A stretch of 64,000 bases of DNA from GCA-2862585 sp965661345 (GCA_965661345.1 CBFIDK010000002.1:62001-126000), one strand, 5' to 3'. Counted from the first letter of the stretch, positions 37,118 to 46,910 are shown. Notes: a model not told the origin generated them from the letters alone. Translations and numbers: made by a program.

Positions 37118-39406
37118 TTATTGAATCACAACAATTTGTCGTGATTTATATTTTCCGTCAATCTCAAGGAAGTAAATACCTTCGTTAAGGTTTTCTTTCT
37201 TAATGATGAACTTATTTGATTGAGTAGAAGCATTCATAACGATACGTCCACTTGCATCCATTAAACTAATTCGATAAATATCGTTATCCGAATTATTAAA
37301 CTCTACAGTAGTAAATTCTTTAAATGGATTTGGATAAACACTTACTGATGCTATATCGTTTTCAGTAATTCCTACAACTTCAGAAATTGTAACTTCTAAA
37401 AATGCTGTATCTGCTTTACATCCGTTCTCGTCTGTTTCTATCAACCAAACTGTACCTGTTGAAGGACCATCACCCCATGTAATTTCAACTGTTGACGTAC
37501 CTTGACCTGAAGTAATTTCGCCATTTACAACGCCCCATTCTAGTGTAGACTCAGCATTTGCATCAGAGGTGTAATCATGTGCAGTGTTTTCGAATACGTT
37601 TGCTTCACCAGAAAGCGTTGGCGTCGAGACGTCAAAGAATGCTAAAGTAGTTGTTACTGTACTATCGCAACCAGACTCTAGTGTAAATACGTCAACATAT
37701 TCTCCTGCAAGATCGTAAGTATTTTCACCTACTGTGATTGTCTCTCCAGGACATAATGTAATTTCTTGTGAAGACTCCACATCATCACATGGACATACAA
37801 TGCTATATCCACCGCCAAATTCAGAAAAGTTATTTAGTTCGGATGTAAACGAGCCGTAAAATTCGTAATCGCCTTCAGCTGGATTTACAAATACATTGGA
37901 TAATGTAACTGTGGTACTGTTACCAGCTGTAGTGTTGTTTTGCTCACCAAATTCTCCTGGAGATGTAGCAGTAATTTGAACACCTTCAGCTAAATTGATA
38001 AGTGTGAATGTAGAAGTTTGTGTTTCATCATCATCATTGACTGCTAAAAGTACTGCGCCATTCGCCGTAAAATCACTTATGAATAAACTTAAGTTAAAGG
38101 CAATATCAGCAGCATAAAAGCCAGAAGAAGTTCCAACTAAATCTCCAACTTGTGATGCTGAGAAATCAAATGATCCACCTGTCATGGTAAGGATAGATGA
38201 TGCCATATCAATTTCACCGTTGTCTTGAGAAATTGTAAACGTTAAATCGTTAGCTACATCACAATCGGTGTTAGAAAATGAGACTTCAAGCACTGGGCTA
38301 AAATCAACTGTTTCTAACAACTCATATTCAAACGTCATTGATTCAGAAGATTGTAATTCTGAAATAAAACTAGCTGTCATTGATATCATGTCAGCACTAG
38401 GGTTAACGAAGATGTTTGATAATGTAAAGACATTACTGTTTCCAGCCGTAGTTGAATTATTGTCCGCTGGAGCGTTAGAAGAAATTTCAGCACCACCATC
38501 AGCATAATTAACAACAGAAAACATTGCTAATATATCCTCTCCATCAACGGCATTAAACATTGCAGTTGAAGCAGTTACCTCAGTTACAACTATTGAGTAA
38601 TCTCCGGATGCAAAATCACCTCCAAAAGAACCTGAACCACTACCAACTACATCACCAACATTAAAAGACGATAAAGCAAACGAACCACCATCAAATACAA
38701 ATGTAACGCTAGAAATATCTTCCTGACCAGCATCTTGGCTTACATCGAAAGTAAGATCAGTAAAAGCTGAAGGCTCTTGACTTGAAAGCGTAACTGCTAG
38801 CATAGGATTAAAGTATGCAGATAAATCAAATGAAGCAGAGCTTTCTGATTGCTGATCTAACTCAGAAGACAAGAAAGATGTCATTGTTATTTCATTATTC
38901 ATTGGGTTAGTAAATATTCCTACTAATTCAAACTGAAAACTGTTTCCAGCAGTTGTGTTATTTCCATCCTCATAAGTGTTAGCACAATAAATTAATACAC
39001 CATCATTTGTATTAGAAAGCTGCATTGCGCCTATCATTTCGTTATCACTAATGATATCTAAGTCAGCAGTAGAAGCTGTAAATGAACTGACAACTAAAGT
39101 GAACTCCCCACTGTTAGCACCTCCTGTAAAAAATCCAGAACCACTTCCAATAAGGTCTCCAACTGAGATTGAATTGAAATCAAATGAACCGCCATTGATT
39201 GTTATTGAACTGTTTTCGATATCAGACTCGCCTTCGGATTGTGAAATCACAAAAGATAATGTTGATGTTTGATCTGCCACAGTATTTTCTAAGCTAAAAG
39301 AAACTTCTGGATTAAAATCCTGAGCGCTTGTAGATAGAGCAAATAGAGAAAATAATAATGCTAAGACAATAGTCGACTTAGTACTTTTTAGTAGAATACT
39401 TTTCAT
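37118..39406 (-). CDS. Secreted protein with three tandem ~168-aa repeats and T9SS sorting domain
   Basis: The 762-aa secreted protein has a signal peptide ending LFALSTSAQ. Three homologous repeats lie at about 31-197, 199-365 and 369-535. Each contains I/TxQxxGExD, GGSFxFSxxxVGDLxGSxSGFF, NNTTAGNS, and a terminal xxSELxxxSE pattern. They resemble bacterial cohesin-like or Ig-like beta domains, but I do not assign a family. Residues 540-680 have CPCDDVESSQEITLCPGE and another beta domain. The last ~85 residues are a T9SS type A domain (VYPNPFKEFTTVEF, LNEGIYFLEIDGKYKSRQIVV). It is monocistronic with a promoter box and terminator; surface adhesion is inferred. Confidence 0.85.
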   Translation of the reverse strand: MKSILLKSTKSTIVLALLFSLFALSTSAQDFNPEVSFSLENTVADQTSTLSFVISQSEGESDIENSSITINGGSFDFNSISVGDLIGSGSGFFTGGANSGEFTLVVSSFTASTADLDIISDNEMIGAMQLSNTNDGVLIYCANTYEDGNNTTAGNSFQFELVGIFTNPMNNEITMTSFLSSELDQQSESSASFDLSAYFNPMLAVTLSSQEPSAFTDLTFDVSQDAGQEDISSVTFVFDGGSFALSSFNVGDVVGSGSGSFGGDFASGDYSIVVTEVTASTAMFNAVDGEDILAMFSVVNYADGGAEISSNAPADNNSTTAGNSNVFTLSNIFVNPSADMISMTASFISELQSSESMTFEYELLETVDFSPVLEVSFSNTDCDVANDLTFTISQDNGEIDMASSILTMTGGSFDFSASQVGDLVGTSSGFYAADIAFNLSLFISDFTANGAVLLAVNDDDETQTSTFTLINLAEGVQITATSPGEFGEQNNTTAGNSTTVTLSNVFVNPAEGDYEFYGSFTSELNNFSEFGGGYSIVCPCDDVESSQEITLCPGETITVGENTYDLAGEYVDVFTLESGCDSTVTTTLAFFDVSTPTLSGEANVFENTAHDYTSDANAESTLEWGVVNGEITSGQGTSTVEITWGDGPSTGTVWLIETDENGCKADTAFLEVTISEVVGITENDIASVSVYPNPFKEFTTVEFNNSDNDIYRISLMDASGRIVMNASTQSNKFIIKKENLNEGIYFLEIDGKYKSRQIVVIQ

Positions 39407-39450
39407 ATTAGTAACTTGTTAAGTTGGTTGTTAAAGTGTAATAGTAATAG

Positions 39451-39458
39451 CAAATATA
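39451..39458 (-). promoter_or_regulatory. Putative -7 promoter box of the triple-repeat T9SS gene
   Basis: TATATTTG on the minus strand matches TAnnTTTG, 44 nt before the ATG at 39406 and about 40 nt after the tRNA-Gln 3' end. No clear -33 element. Confidence 0.55.
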
Positions 39459-39498
39459 CAATTTTTTTTATTTGTATGCGTTTGCTAAAGAATTATAG

Positions 39499-39571
39499 TT
39501 ACCCGACTAGGGCTCGAACCTAGACTCTTCTGGACCAAAACCAGACGTGTTGCCAGTTACACCATCGGGCA
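39499..39571 (-). tRNA. tRNA-Gln (anticodon TTG)
   Basis: On the minus strand the 73 nt fold as a cloverleaf. The acceptor pairs TGCCCGA with TCGGGTA. The anticodon arm is TCTGG-TTTTGGT-CCAGA, with anticodon TTG reading CAA. The T arm has the GGTTCGAGCC loop region. The discriminator base is A and CCA is not encoded. A strong promoter lies just upstream. Confidence 0.93.
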
Positions 39572-39583
39572 ATAAAGGGGGAG

Positions 39584-39614
39584 CAAAAATAATAATTTAT
39601 AGCTCTTTTGCAAA
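39584..39614 (-). promoter_or_regulatory. tRNA-Gln promoter (TTTG-N19-TATTTTTG)
   Basis: TTTG (39614-39611) and TATTTTTG (39591-39584) are 19 nt apart on the minus strand. The start site would be a few nt before the mature tRNA 5' end. This is one of the best promoter matches in the window. Confidence 0.8.
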
Positions 39615-39708
39615 GAATCAAATATTTTATTTTGTTGATTCAAAATTGTAAGGCCTATGATTAATTAATTTATTAAATTCGCCACAAACCAAATTTACTC
39701 ACAATACT

Positions 39709-42700
39709 ATGACCTACTCAAAGCTAAACAACCTATTTGGATGGATAACTTTTACAATAGCATTTATTGTTTATTACGCAACTATAGAGCCGACAGTTAG
39801 TTTTTGGGATTGCGGCGAATACATAAGCACGGCATACAAATTAGAAGTTGGCCACCCTCCTGGCGCGCCATTTTTCCAACTTATCGGAAGGTTTTTTAGT
39901 CTTTTTGCAACTGATACGGCTAATATTGCTTTCATGATAAATATCATGTCAGCACTATGTAGTGCCTTAACTATTTTGTTTTTGTTTTGGTCCGTTAGTG
40001 CATTTGCAAAGAAAATCGTTAGTCCTGAAGGAGACATCACTTTAGCGAACAAAATCGCCATTTTAGGAAGCGCTTTAGTAGGCGGATTGACCTACACTTT
40101 TTCAGATTCGTTCTGGTTTTCTGCGACTGAAGGTGAAGTATATGCTATGTCCTCATTTTTTACTGCTATAACATTTTGGGCAATTTTAAAATGGGAAAGT
40201 GAAGCGGACGATAAGTATTCTTCTAGGTGGATTATTCTTATAGCATATCTGATTGGCTTATCAATTGGCGTTCACTTACTTAACCTTTTGGCTATTCCAG
40301 CAGTAATTTTCATTTACTTTTTCAAGAAACATGAAGTTAATAAAATGGCATTGATGAAAGTCTTTTTATTAGCGGTAATAGTTACTGGTGGACTACAAGG
40401 CTTTATTATTCCAGGTATAGTTAGTCTTGCCGGAAAGTTTGAATTGTTTTTCATCAATACCGCTGGCTTGCCATTCAACACTGGAACAATAATTTATTTC
40501 ATCCTTATTGTATCAGGAATTGTCTATGGATTAAAATATGCTAAAAAGAACAATAAAGATATTCTTGGGATATCATTAGTGAGTTTCGCCGCTATTCTTA
40601 TCGGTTACTCTACATTTTTTATATTGGTTATTAGGTCAAACGCTAACACGCCCATTGACGAAAACAACCCTGAAGACGCAGTAAGTCTATTATCTTATTT
40701 AAACAGAGAGCAATATGGCGATTGGCCAATATTAAATGGTCAGTATTACAATGCCAAAATCGTAGATTTAAAAGATGGCAACCCAGTATATACTAAAGAT
40801 GAAGAAAAAGGAGAATATGTAATTACAAATGATAGAAAAAAATCAAAACCAGTTTACGACTCTAAATTTTCAGGCTTTTTCCCAAGAATGTGGAGCTCTT
40901 CACAAGCTTCTCATGCCAAAGCATATCAACAGTGGAGCGGACACAAAAACACTAATCGACCGCCGACTTTTTCTCAAAATTTAAAGTATTTCTTTAGTTA
41001 TCAGATTGGGCATATGTATTGGCGATATTTTATGTGGAATTTCTCTGGTCGACAAAACGATATACAAGGGCATGGTGAAATCAACAAAGGAAATTGGCTA
41101 AGTGGCATACCTTTCATAGACAACACAATTAGAGGTCTAGGACCTCAAGACATCATACCAGAAAATATGGCTAATAATAAAGGTAGAAACATCTACTTTA
41201 TGCTGCCGTTTTTACTGGGTTTAATTGGAATGTTATACCAATTCAACAAAAACAATAAAGATGCCTTTGTCGTTCTACTGCTGTTTTTATTCACTGGACT
41301 AGCAATTGTTGTCTATCTAAATCAATACCCTTTTCAACCTAGAGAGAGGGATTATGCTTACGTTGGGTCTTTTTATGCCTATTCGATATGGGTTGGCCTT
41401 GGAGTATTAGCAGTTATCGATTTTCTTTCGAAAAAATTATCAAAGTTAAATAGCTCAGTAATCGCTACTGCTTTGTGCGTGTTACTTGTGCCCACCTTAA
41501 TGGCAAAAGAAAATTGGGACGATCATGACCGTTCAGACCGCTACACCGCAAGAGATGTTGCAGCTAATTATCTGAATTCTTGTGCGCCGAATGCTATTAT
41601 ATTTACAAATGGCGATAACGATACATTCCCATTGTGGTATGCTCAAGAAGTTGAAGGAATTAGAACCGATATTAGAGTTGTAAACTTAAGCTTATTTAAT
41701 ACTGACTGGTATATTGACCAGATGAGACGTGCAGCATATGATGCAGGCCCAATCCCAACCTCTATGGAATGGGAGAAGTACAAGCAAGGCACAAGAGATT
41801 ATGTAATCATTCGAGATAATGGAAAAGGGTACGTCGATGTCAAAGACGTTATTAACTTCATTGCAAGTGATAACGATAAGACCAAAGGCTTAACCCGAAA
41901 TGGACAGAAAGCCGACTACTGCCCTACAAATAAGCTAAAGATTCCAATTAATAAAAAAGAAATAATTGCAAAAGGAATTGTTGAAGCGAAAGACACTAGT
42001 AGAATTGTTGACGAAGTAAAATGGGAACTTTCTGGAAGTAGCATCAACAAAAACGAAATGATGGTATTAGACATCCTTGCTAATTTTAATTGGGATAGAC
42101 CTATTTATTTCGCTATTACGGTAGGTTCAGGAAATTTTATGGGGCTTGAAAAATATTTCCAACTAGAAGGGTTGGCTTACAGATTTGTTCCTTACTTGGC
42201 AAATTCAGCCGATGGACAAACTGGTGAAGTAGCCTCAGACATTATGTATGACAACTTAATGAACAAATTTAAATGGGGTAACATGCAAGATCCTAATGTA
42301 TATTTAGATGAAACGAACATGAGGATGACCATGAACTTTAGAAATAACTTCGTGAGATTAGCTGAAGCATTAATTCGTGAAGGAGACTTTGAGAGAGCAG
42401 AGAATGTTATTGACAGATGTTTGGAAATTATGCCAAATGAAGCTATTCCTTTCAATTATTTTAACCTTCCGATGGCAGAGGTATATTATAGAATCGGAAA
42501 AAAGGAAAAGGCTCAAAACATTGTGTCCATTCTTACTGACACCTACTTTGATGAATTAGAATACTATAACAGTGTTGATGATAAAATCCTAAGTAAAATG
42601 CAAAGGGAATATCAGCTTGCTAATCAAATAGTTTCTAACCTTTATAGTATTACGACAAAATACAGTGATAATGAATCGCAAGAGAAAATCGTTGAGCTAT

Positions 42701-42717
42701 ACAATCAATATCAATAG
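39709..42717 (+). CDS. DUF2723 membrane protein, probable protein O-glycosyltransferase
   Basis: The 1002-aa multi-membrane-span protein belongs to DUF2723, related to the TMEM260 O-mannosyltransferases. Visible features are the N-terminal PTVSFWDCGEYISTAYKLEVGHPPGAP, with the Asp-Cys-Gly-Glu and Gly-His-Pro-Pro motifs expected of GT-C-type active-site loops, and about 11-12 hydrophobic helices to residue 610. A soluble part contains NGDNDTFPLWYAQEVEGIRTD. TPR-like helices (EALIREGDFERAENVIDRC) lie at the C terminus. In Bacteroidetes it may glycosylate secreted proteins or lipids; the sugar donor and acceptor cannot be read. The deacetylase gene follows after 37 nt. Confidence 0.87.
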   Translation: MTYSKLNNLFGWITFTIAFIVYYATIEPTVSFWDCGEYISTAYKLEVGHPPGAPFFQLIGRFFSLFATDTANIAFMINIMSALCSALTILFLFWSVSAFAKKIVSPEGDITLANKIAILGSALVGGLTYTFSDSFWFSATEGEVYAMSSFFTAITFWAILKWESEADDKYSSRWIILIAYLIGLSIGVHLLNLLAIPAVIFIYFFKKHEVNKMALMKVFLLAVIVTGGLQGFIIPGIVSLAGKFELFFINTAGLPFNTGTIIYFILIVSGIVYGLKYAKKNNKDILGISLVSFAAILIGYSTFFILVIRSNANTPIDENNPEDAVSLLSYLNREQYGDWPILNGQYYNAKIVDLKDGNPVYTKDEEKGEYVITNDRKKSKPVYDSKFSGFFPRMWSSSQASHAKAYQQWSGHKNTNRPPTFSQNLKYFFSYQIGHMYWRYFMWNFSGRQNDIQGHGEINKGNWLSGIPFIDNTIRGLGPQDIIPENMANNKGRNIYFMLPFLLGLIGMLYQFNKNNKDAFVVLLLFLFTGLAIVVYLNQYPFQPRERDYAYVGSFYAYSIWVGLGVLAVIDFLSKKLSKLNSSVIATALCVLLVPTLMAKENWDDHDRSDRYTARDVAANYLNSCAPNAIIFTNGDNDTFPLWYAQEVEGIRTDIRVVNLSLFNTDWYIDQMRRAAYDAGPIPTSMEWEKYKQGTRDYVIIRDNGKGYVDVKDVINFIASDNDKTKGLTRNGQKADYCPTNKLKIPINKKEIIAKGIVEAKDTSRIVDEVKWELSGSSINKNEMMVLDILANFNWDRPIYFAITVGSGNFMGLEKYFQLEGLAYRFVPYLANSADGQTGEVASDIMYDNLMNKFKWGNMQDPNVYLDETNMRMTMNFRNNFVRLAEALIREGDFERAENVIDRCLEIMPNEAIPFNYFNLPMAEVYYRIGKKEKAQNIVSILTDTYFDELEYYNSVDDKILSKMQREYQLANQIVSNLYSITTKYSDNESQEKIVELYNQYQ

Positions 42718-42754
42718 GATTGAAATTTAATATTGCTATAACCTTATCAAATTA

Positions 42755-43363
42755 ATGGCGGGGATTCTGAATAAAGTGTTCCCTTCATTAGTTTGGAATA
42801 TCCCAACTAAGAAAAAAGTAATCTACCTTACCTTTGATGATGGCCCCCACACTAAATTAACGCCATTTATATTACAAGAGTTAGCCAAATATAATGCTAA
42901 AGCAACATTCTTTCTGCTAGGCAAAGAGGCTGAATCAAAACCATCTTTACACAAGGAGTTATTAGAAAATAATCATTCGGTTGGAAATCATACATTTTCT
43001 CATCCAAATGGCTGGATAACTAAAAATAGCCGTTACTATTCTGATGTTGAAAAATGTAGTAAGATTCTGAACACTAAACTATTTAGACCGCCTTATGGCA
43101 AAATAAAACCCTCACAAATCTGGCAGCTAAGAAAGACATATAAAATTATAATGTGGGATGTTTTAAGTTGGGATTTTCATGAGAAAATGACATCGGAAAA
43201 GTGTTTTAACTTAATAAAGAAAAAAACAAAAAATGGCTCAATCATAGTCTTTCACGAAAATGATAAAGCTCTAGAAAACGTTACATATTGTCTGCCTAAA
43301 ACTTTAAAGTATTTTAGTGACCTTGGTTATGAGTTTAAGGCTATTGAGGCTACTGATCTATAG
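42755..43363 (+). CDS. Polysaccharide deacetylase family protein (NodB homology)
   Basis: The 202 aa are nearly all NodB domain. YLTFDDGPH has the catalytic Asp and metal-binding Asp near 28-29. Other motifs are NHTFSHP (metal histidines), RPPYGK, WDVLSWDFH and IIVFHEN. There is no recognisable signal peptide, so it is probably cytoplasmic or associated with the inner membrane. It may deacetylate a glycan made with the upstream DUF2723 protein; that link is inferred from the 37-nt gap only. The 3' end converges on the rhodanese gene and overlaps it by 14 nt. Confidence 0.9.
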   Translation: MAGILNKVFPSLVWNIPTKKKVIYLTFDDGPHTKLTPFILQELAKYNAKATFFLLGKEAESKPSLHKELLENNHSVGNHTFSHPNGWITKNSRYYSDVEKCSKILNTKLFRPPYGKIKPSQIWQLRKTYKIIMWDVLSWDFHEKMTSEKCFNLIKKKTKNGSIIVFHENDKALENVTYCLPKTLKYFSDLGYEFKAIEATDL

Positions 43364-43625
43364 AAGCATTTACTTCCATCCATCCTCCGCCATTTTCAAC
43401 TTCCACTACTCCATTTTCTTTTAAATAATCAACTACTTTCTGAGAACGAGCACCTGACTTACAAAATACAAGCATTGGCTCTAACTCTTTTATCTCACTT
43501 AAGCGCTGAACAACTTCATTCATTGGAATATTTATTGACCCCTTTACATTACCACAACTAAACTCAAGTGGTGTTCTTACATCTATCAGTGTTATTTTTC
43601 TATCCATATTTATTTTAATTGACAT
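43350..43625 (-). CDS. Single-domain rhodanese
   Basis: The 91-aa rhodanese domain protein contains TLIDVRTPLEFSCGNVKGSINIPM and the active-site loop VFCKSGARSQKV, with catalytic Cys near 55. It moves sulfane sulfur between thiols. Alternative starts are ATG 43625, overlapping the previous gene by 16 nt, or ATG 43607, which begins right before the domain. It ends the TauE, persulfide dioxygenase, rhodanese set. Confidence 0.9.
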   Translation of the reverse strand: MSIKINMDRKITLIDVRTPLEFSCGNVKGSINIPMNEVVQRLSEIKELEPMLVFCKSGARSQKVVDYLKENGVVEVENGGGWMEVNASIDQ

Positions 43626-45001
43626 GAGCTACCTAAAGCAATTGATAAATCTTCATTAGATAATTTAGCATAGCCTCCCTCTACATTAATCAAGGAGTTA
43701 AAACCATTTGATGCTAATAATGAACAAGCAATCATTGAACGGTATCCGCCAGCACAATACACTATAAAAGTATCATCTTTATTTAATGTCGACAATTTTT
43801 CTGGTAATTCTTGAAGCCTAATATGGGTAGATCCTTCAACAAAACCGTTTAGAAGCTCAGCAGGTTTTCTTACATCTAAAACGACTGCTTTTCTTTCTTC
43901 AATCAATCGAGGAACATTGGCAGAGTTTACATTTTCAATTTTATGTAATACATCTTCAACAGCATCAATTCCTCCATCTAAAAACCCTAGCACTTTCTCA
44001 TAACCGACTCTAGCAAGACGTGTTATGGCTTCTTTTTCTGAGCCTATATCGGTAATTAAAACTAATGTAGAACGTGGGTCAATTAGTGCCCCAACCCACG
44101 GAGCATACTGACCGTTTAATCCAATATTGATTGATCCTTTTGCAAATCCTTTTCTAAAATCTGAAGGTTCTCTCGTGTCTAGTAAGCATGCACCATTAGC
44201 TTGTGCCTTGATAATATCTGTGTAAGTCATTGGATTTAAGTTGCGATCCAAGACCTCATCAATATCTTCATAGCCATTTTTATTCATGCTTACGTCAGTA
44301 AAAAAATAGGATGGTGGCGCTAGTAGACCATTTGTTACTTCTTCAATAAACTTATCTTTTGAAATATCTTGAAGAGCGTAATTCGTTTGTTTCTGCTCTC
44401 CAATTGTTGATGACATTTCTGTTCCAATATTTTTTCCGCAAGCTGAACCTGCACCATGTCCTGGAAACACAATGACATCGTCTTCTAAGGGCATCAATTT
44501 AGTGTGTATAGAATCAAATAAATATCCTGCTAAATCTTCTTGTGTAATATGGCCTGCTTTGACTGCTAAATCTGGTCTACCGACATCTCCTACAAATAAA
44601 GTGTCTCCAGTAAATACACAGTGGTTTTTATTTTCTTCATCCTTTAGTAAAAAACAAGATGACTCCATGGTATGCCCTGGAGTATGTAAAAGTGTTATAC
44701 TAATATCTCCCAATTGGAATAACTCGCCGTCTTGTCCTTTATGAAAGTCAAACGTTGCTTCTGCATTTGGACCATAAATAATACTTGCTCCTGTTCTTCT
44801 TGCTAAATCTAAATGCCCTGAAACAAAATCAGCATGAAAGTGTGTTTCAAAAATATACTTGATTTTTACCCCCTCTTTTTTTGCCATATCGACATAAACA
44901 TCAACATCTCTCAAAGGGTCAATAATTGCCGCCTCTCCATTAGACTCTATGTAGTAAGTGGCTTCTGATAAACATTTGGTGTACAATTGTTCAATTTTCA
45001 T
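43610..45001 (-). CDS. Persulfide dioxygenase-like metallo-beta-lactamase fused to two rhodanese domains
   Basis: The 463-aa protein has an N-terminal MBL-fold persulfide dioxygenase domain (1-250) with FETHFHADFVSGH, HTPGHTMESSC, FTGDTLFVGDVGRPDL and VFPGHGAGSACGK. Rhodanese domain 1 (about 265-355) has LLDTREPSDFRKGFAKGSI, but its loop LITDIGSEKEA has no Cys and is probably inactive. Domain 2 (about 370-460) has VVLDVRKPAELLNGF and an active YCAGGYRSM loop. Such proteins oxidise glutathione or CoA persulfide to sulfite and thiosulfate. The TauE exporter upstream and rhodanese downstream fit sulfide detoxification. Confidence 0.92.
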   Translation of the reverse strand: MKIEQLYTKCLSEATYYIESNGEAAIIDPLRDVDVYVDMAKKEGVKIKYIFETHFHADFVSGHLDLARRTGASIIYGPNAEATFDFHKGQDGELFQLGDISITLLHTPGHTMESSCFLLKDEENKNHCVFTGDTLFVGDVGRPDLAVKAGHITQEDLAGYLFDSIHTKLMPLEDDVIVFPGHGAGSACGKNIGTEMSSTIGEQKQTNYALQDISKDKFIEEVTNGLLAPPSYFFTDVSMNKNGYEDIDEVLDRNLNPMTYTDIIKAQANGACLLDTREPSDFRKGFAKGSINIGLNGQYAPWVGALIDPRSTLVLITDIGSEKEAITRLARVGYEKVLGFLDGGIDAVEDVLHKIENVNSANVPRLIEERKAVVLDVRKPAELLNGFVEGSTHIRLQELPEKLSTLNKDDTFIVYCAGGYRSMIACSLLASNGFNSLINVEGGYAKLSNEDLSIALGSSCQLK

Positions 45002-45031
45002 AAGGCTTTAAAATTTGAAGTAAGTTTATAT

Positions 45032-45805
45032 TTAGGTTTCTTTTATTAAAATCACAATGGCCATAAGTAAAACAAAAATACCAAATGTTTTTTTTAATGT
45101 CGAGCTATTTATATGTTTTGATATGTATACCCCTAAATAAACACCGATAATAGATAAGACACTAAATAATAACATTAAATCCCATTCTATAGGGTTTGAA
45201 AGCTCTCCAATAAAACCAAGCAAAGACTTAATTGTAATGATTAGTAGCGATGTTCCAACGGCATCCTTAATATTAATATTGGTAAATAATAATAACGCTG
45301 GAACAATCAAAAAACCACCGCCAGCACCAACTAAACCAGTAATAATTCCAACAATAAAGCCGTCAATAATTATCCATAAGTAGTTATTACTAGCCGACAA
45401 AGATTTTGGTTTCCAGGAAAAAATCATTGATAATGACGCTAATAGCATTACCAATGCAAAAAAGACTAAAATAAATGCCTCTTTTGAAATAGAAAGTATA
45501 TCAAAAATATGAAGAATTTCGGGAATATTAGGCAATACCCACTTTCGACTTGTAAACACCCCAATAAACGATGGTAAAGCAAATATTAATCCAATTTTAA
45601 TATTAATTTGTTTTTTATAAATGTATTGTTGAGAACCAAACAAAGACGCTATACCTACAATAAACAGTGAATAAGCAGTTGCACTAATTGGATTTATACC
45701 CATTAAATACACTAAAATGGGAACTATTAGTATAGATCCTCCACCACCAAATAATCCAAGAAAAACACCAGCAATTAACGCCAAGAAGTAACCTAGTAAT
45801 ATCAT
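45032..45805 (-). CDS. TauE/SafE family sulfite/sulfur-anion exporter
   Basis: The 257-aa membrane protein has about eight helices in two repeated halves: GVFLGLFGGGGSILIVPILVYLM near 12-35 and GIITGLVGAGGGFLIVPALLLF near 150-175. The repeated GGGGS...VP pattern is the TauE/SafE signature. It is first in the minus-strand sulfur module and probably exports sulfite or thiosulfate made by the dioxygenase. Confidence 0.92.
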   Translation of the reverse strand: MILLGYFLALIAGVFLGLFGGGGSILIVPILVYLMGINPISATAYSLFIVGIASLFGSQQYIYKKQINIKIGLIFALPSFIGVFTSRKWVLPNIPEILHIFDILSISKEAFILVFFALVMLLASLSMIFSWKPKSLSASNNYLWIIIDGFIVGIITGLVGAGGGFLIVPALLLFTNINIKDAVGTSLLIITIKSLLGFIGELSNPIEWDLMLLFSVLSIIGVYLGVYISKHINSSTLKKTFGIFVLLMAIVILIKET

Positions 45806-45858
45806 GCTTTTAAGTGAGTAAGAAAAAGGCTGTAAAAATTCTTTTAAATGGGTTTAAC

Positions 45859-45874
45859 TAACATATCAATGTTA
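45859..45874. promoter_or_regulatory. Inverted repeat upstream of the sulfur module
   Basis: TAACAT-ATCA-ATGTTA is a 6-bp perfect inverted repeat with a 4-nt spacer, 54 nt before the TauE ATG. It could be an operator for a dimeric regulator; no regulator gene is in the module. Confidence 0.35.
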
Positions 45875-45969
45875 AAAAATATGTTTTTGTAAAAAGTTAA
45901 AACTCAGCAATTTAGATAGATTTGTTGAGTCGTAACATTTGTTTTTGGTTAGCTTTATTGTTAGACAAC

Positions 45970-46002
45970 TTAAAAGTCCTTTATTAATTTAAGGGACTTT
46001 TT
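45970..46002 (-). terminator. Terminator after porP/sprF
   Basis: AAAAGTCC (45972-45979) pairs with GGACTTTT (45994-46001), with an AT-rich inner region. It lies directly after the stop of the PorP/SprF gene. Confidence 0.7.
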
Positions 46003-46905
46003 CTATTTAGGCTGATTAAATCTGAATCCTAATTTGAACTCATTTGTTCCAGAAGAAACTTTTGAAAGTTCAGAGGTAACAAAATCATGAGCGTACGCTA
46101 AGTAGAATTTTTCATTGATATCTACACCTATATATAACGCCACAGCATCATTTAGCCTATAAGAAAGTGCTGTCCAAAGCATATCTTTATAAATCACTTT
46201 AGACATAATCTCTAATGATAATGGAGCCGGTGGAGCAAACATAAATAAAACAGAGGGCTCTAGCGTAAAGTTACTATTCAACTCTTTGATATATCCCCCT
46301 CCAACATATATATGATTTGTTAGACCATCGGCAACAAGACTATTATCTTCATAGTCTCTTTGGATATCAAATGTTGATGTTAGAAGTTGGGGTAATGATA
46401 AACTGGCATAAAAATCATCAGCATATAAATAAGCTCCGAAAGCTGCTGTTGGCACAACTGAAGATAAAATAGAGTTATTAAATATGGGGTCGCCGTCATC
46501 ATAAGGGTTAACAATAGTATGATCTAATTTGTATTGTAAAAACCCAGCTGACAATCCTAAAGAAAGACTCATATCCTCCTTTAGCCTTAGGTGGTAAGCA
46601 TAACTAAAATTAATACCTCTTCTACTATCCGCACCTGCTACATCTTTAAAGGCAGTAGCACCCACCGCCATCTTTTCATTGCGCAATAAGCCATAGCCGT
46701 TAATTACATCCGTTTGTGGTGCTTCTCTAATTCCAGCCCATTGATTACGAATTACTGCATTAAGCTGAGTAGTTCCATCAACGCCAGCAAAAGCGGGATT
46801 GTATAAAAAGGGGCTTAATTGATAGCTGCTAAACTGCGGTAATTGTTGAGCAAATGCTTCATTACCAATTATTAATAAAACGAAATATAGTATGAATTTT
46901 TTCAT
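46003..46905 (-). CDS. PorP/SprF family T9SS membrane protein
   Basis: The 300-aa barrel protein has a signal peptide ending NEAFAQ. The conserved start QLPQFSSYQLSPFLYNPAFAG and NAVIRNQWAG are hallmarks of PorP/SprF. These proteins are encoded beside large SprB-type adhesins and help their secretion or attachment. It starts 5 nt after the 2116-aa SprB-repeat gene, so the pair forms an operon. A terminator follows. Confidence 0.95.
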   Translation of the reverse strand: MKKFILYFVLLIIGNEAFAQQLPQFSSYQLSPFLYNPAFAGVDGTTQLNAVIRNQWAGIREAPQTDVINGYGLLRNEKMAVGATAFKDVAGADSRRGINFSYAYHLRLKEDMSLSLGLSAGFLQYKLDHTIVNPYDDGDPIFNNSILSSVVPTAAFGAYLYADDFYASLSLPQLLTSTFDIQRDYEDNSLVADGLTNHIYVGGGYIKELNSNFTLEPSVLFMFAPPAPLSLEIMSKVIYKDMLWTALSYRLNDAVALYIGVDINEKFYLAYAHDFVTSELSKVSSGTNEFKLGFRFNQPK

Positions 46906-46910
46906 CTTAA

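Noticed and set aside
39572..39708. Integration site or mobile element next to tRNA-Gln
   Set aside because: No integrase gene, no duplicated tRNA 3' end and no change in gene character nearby.
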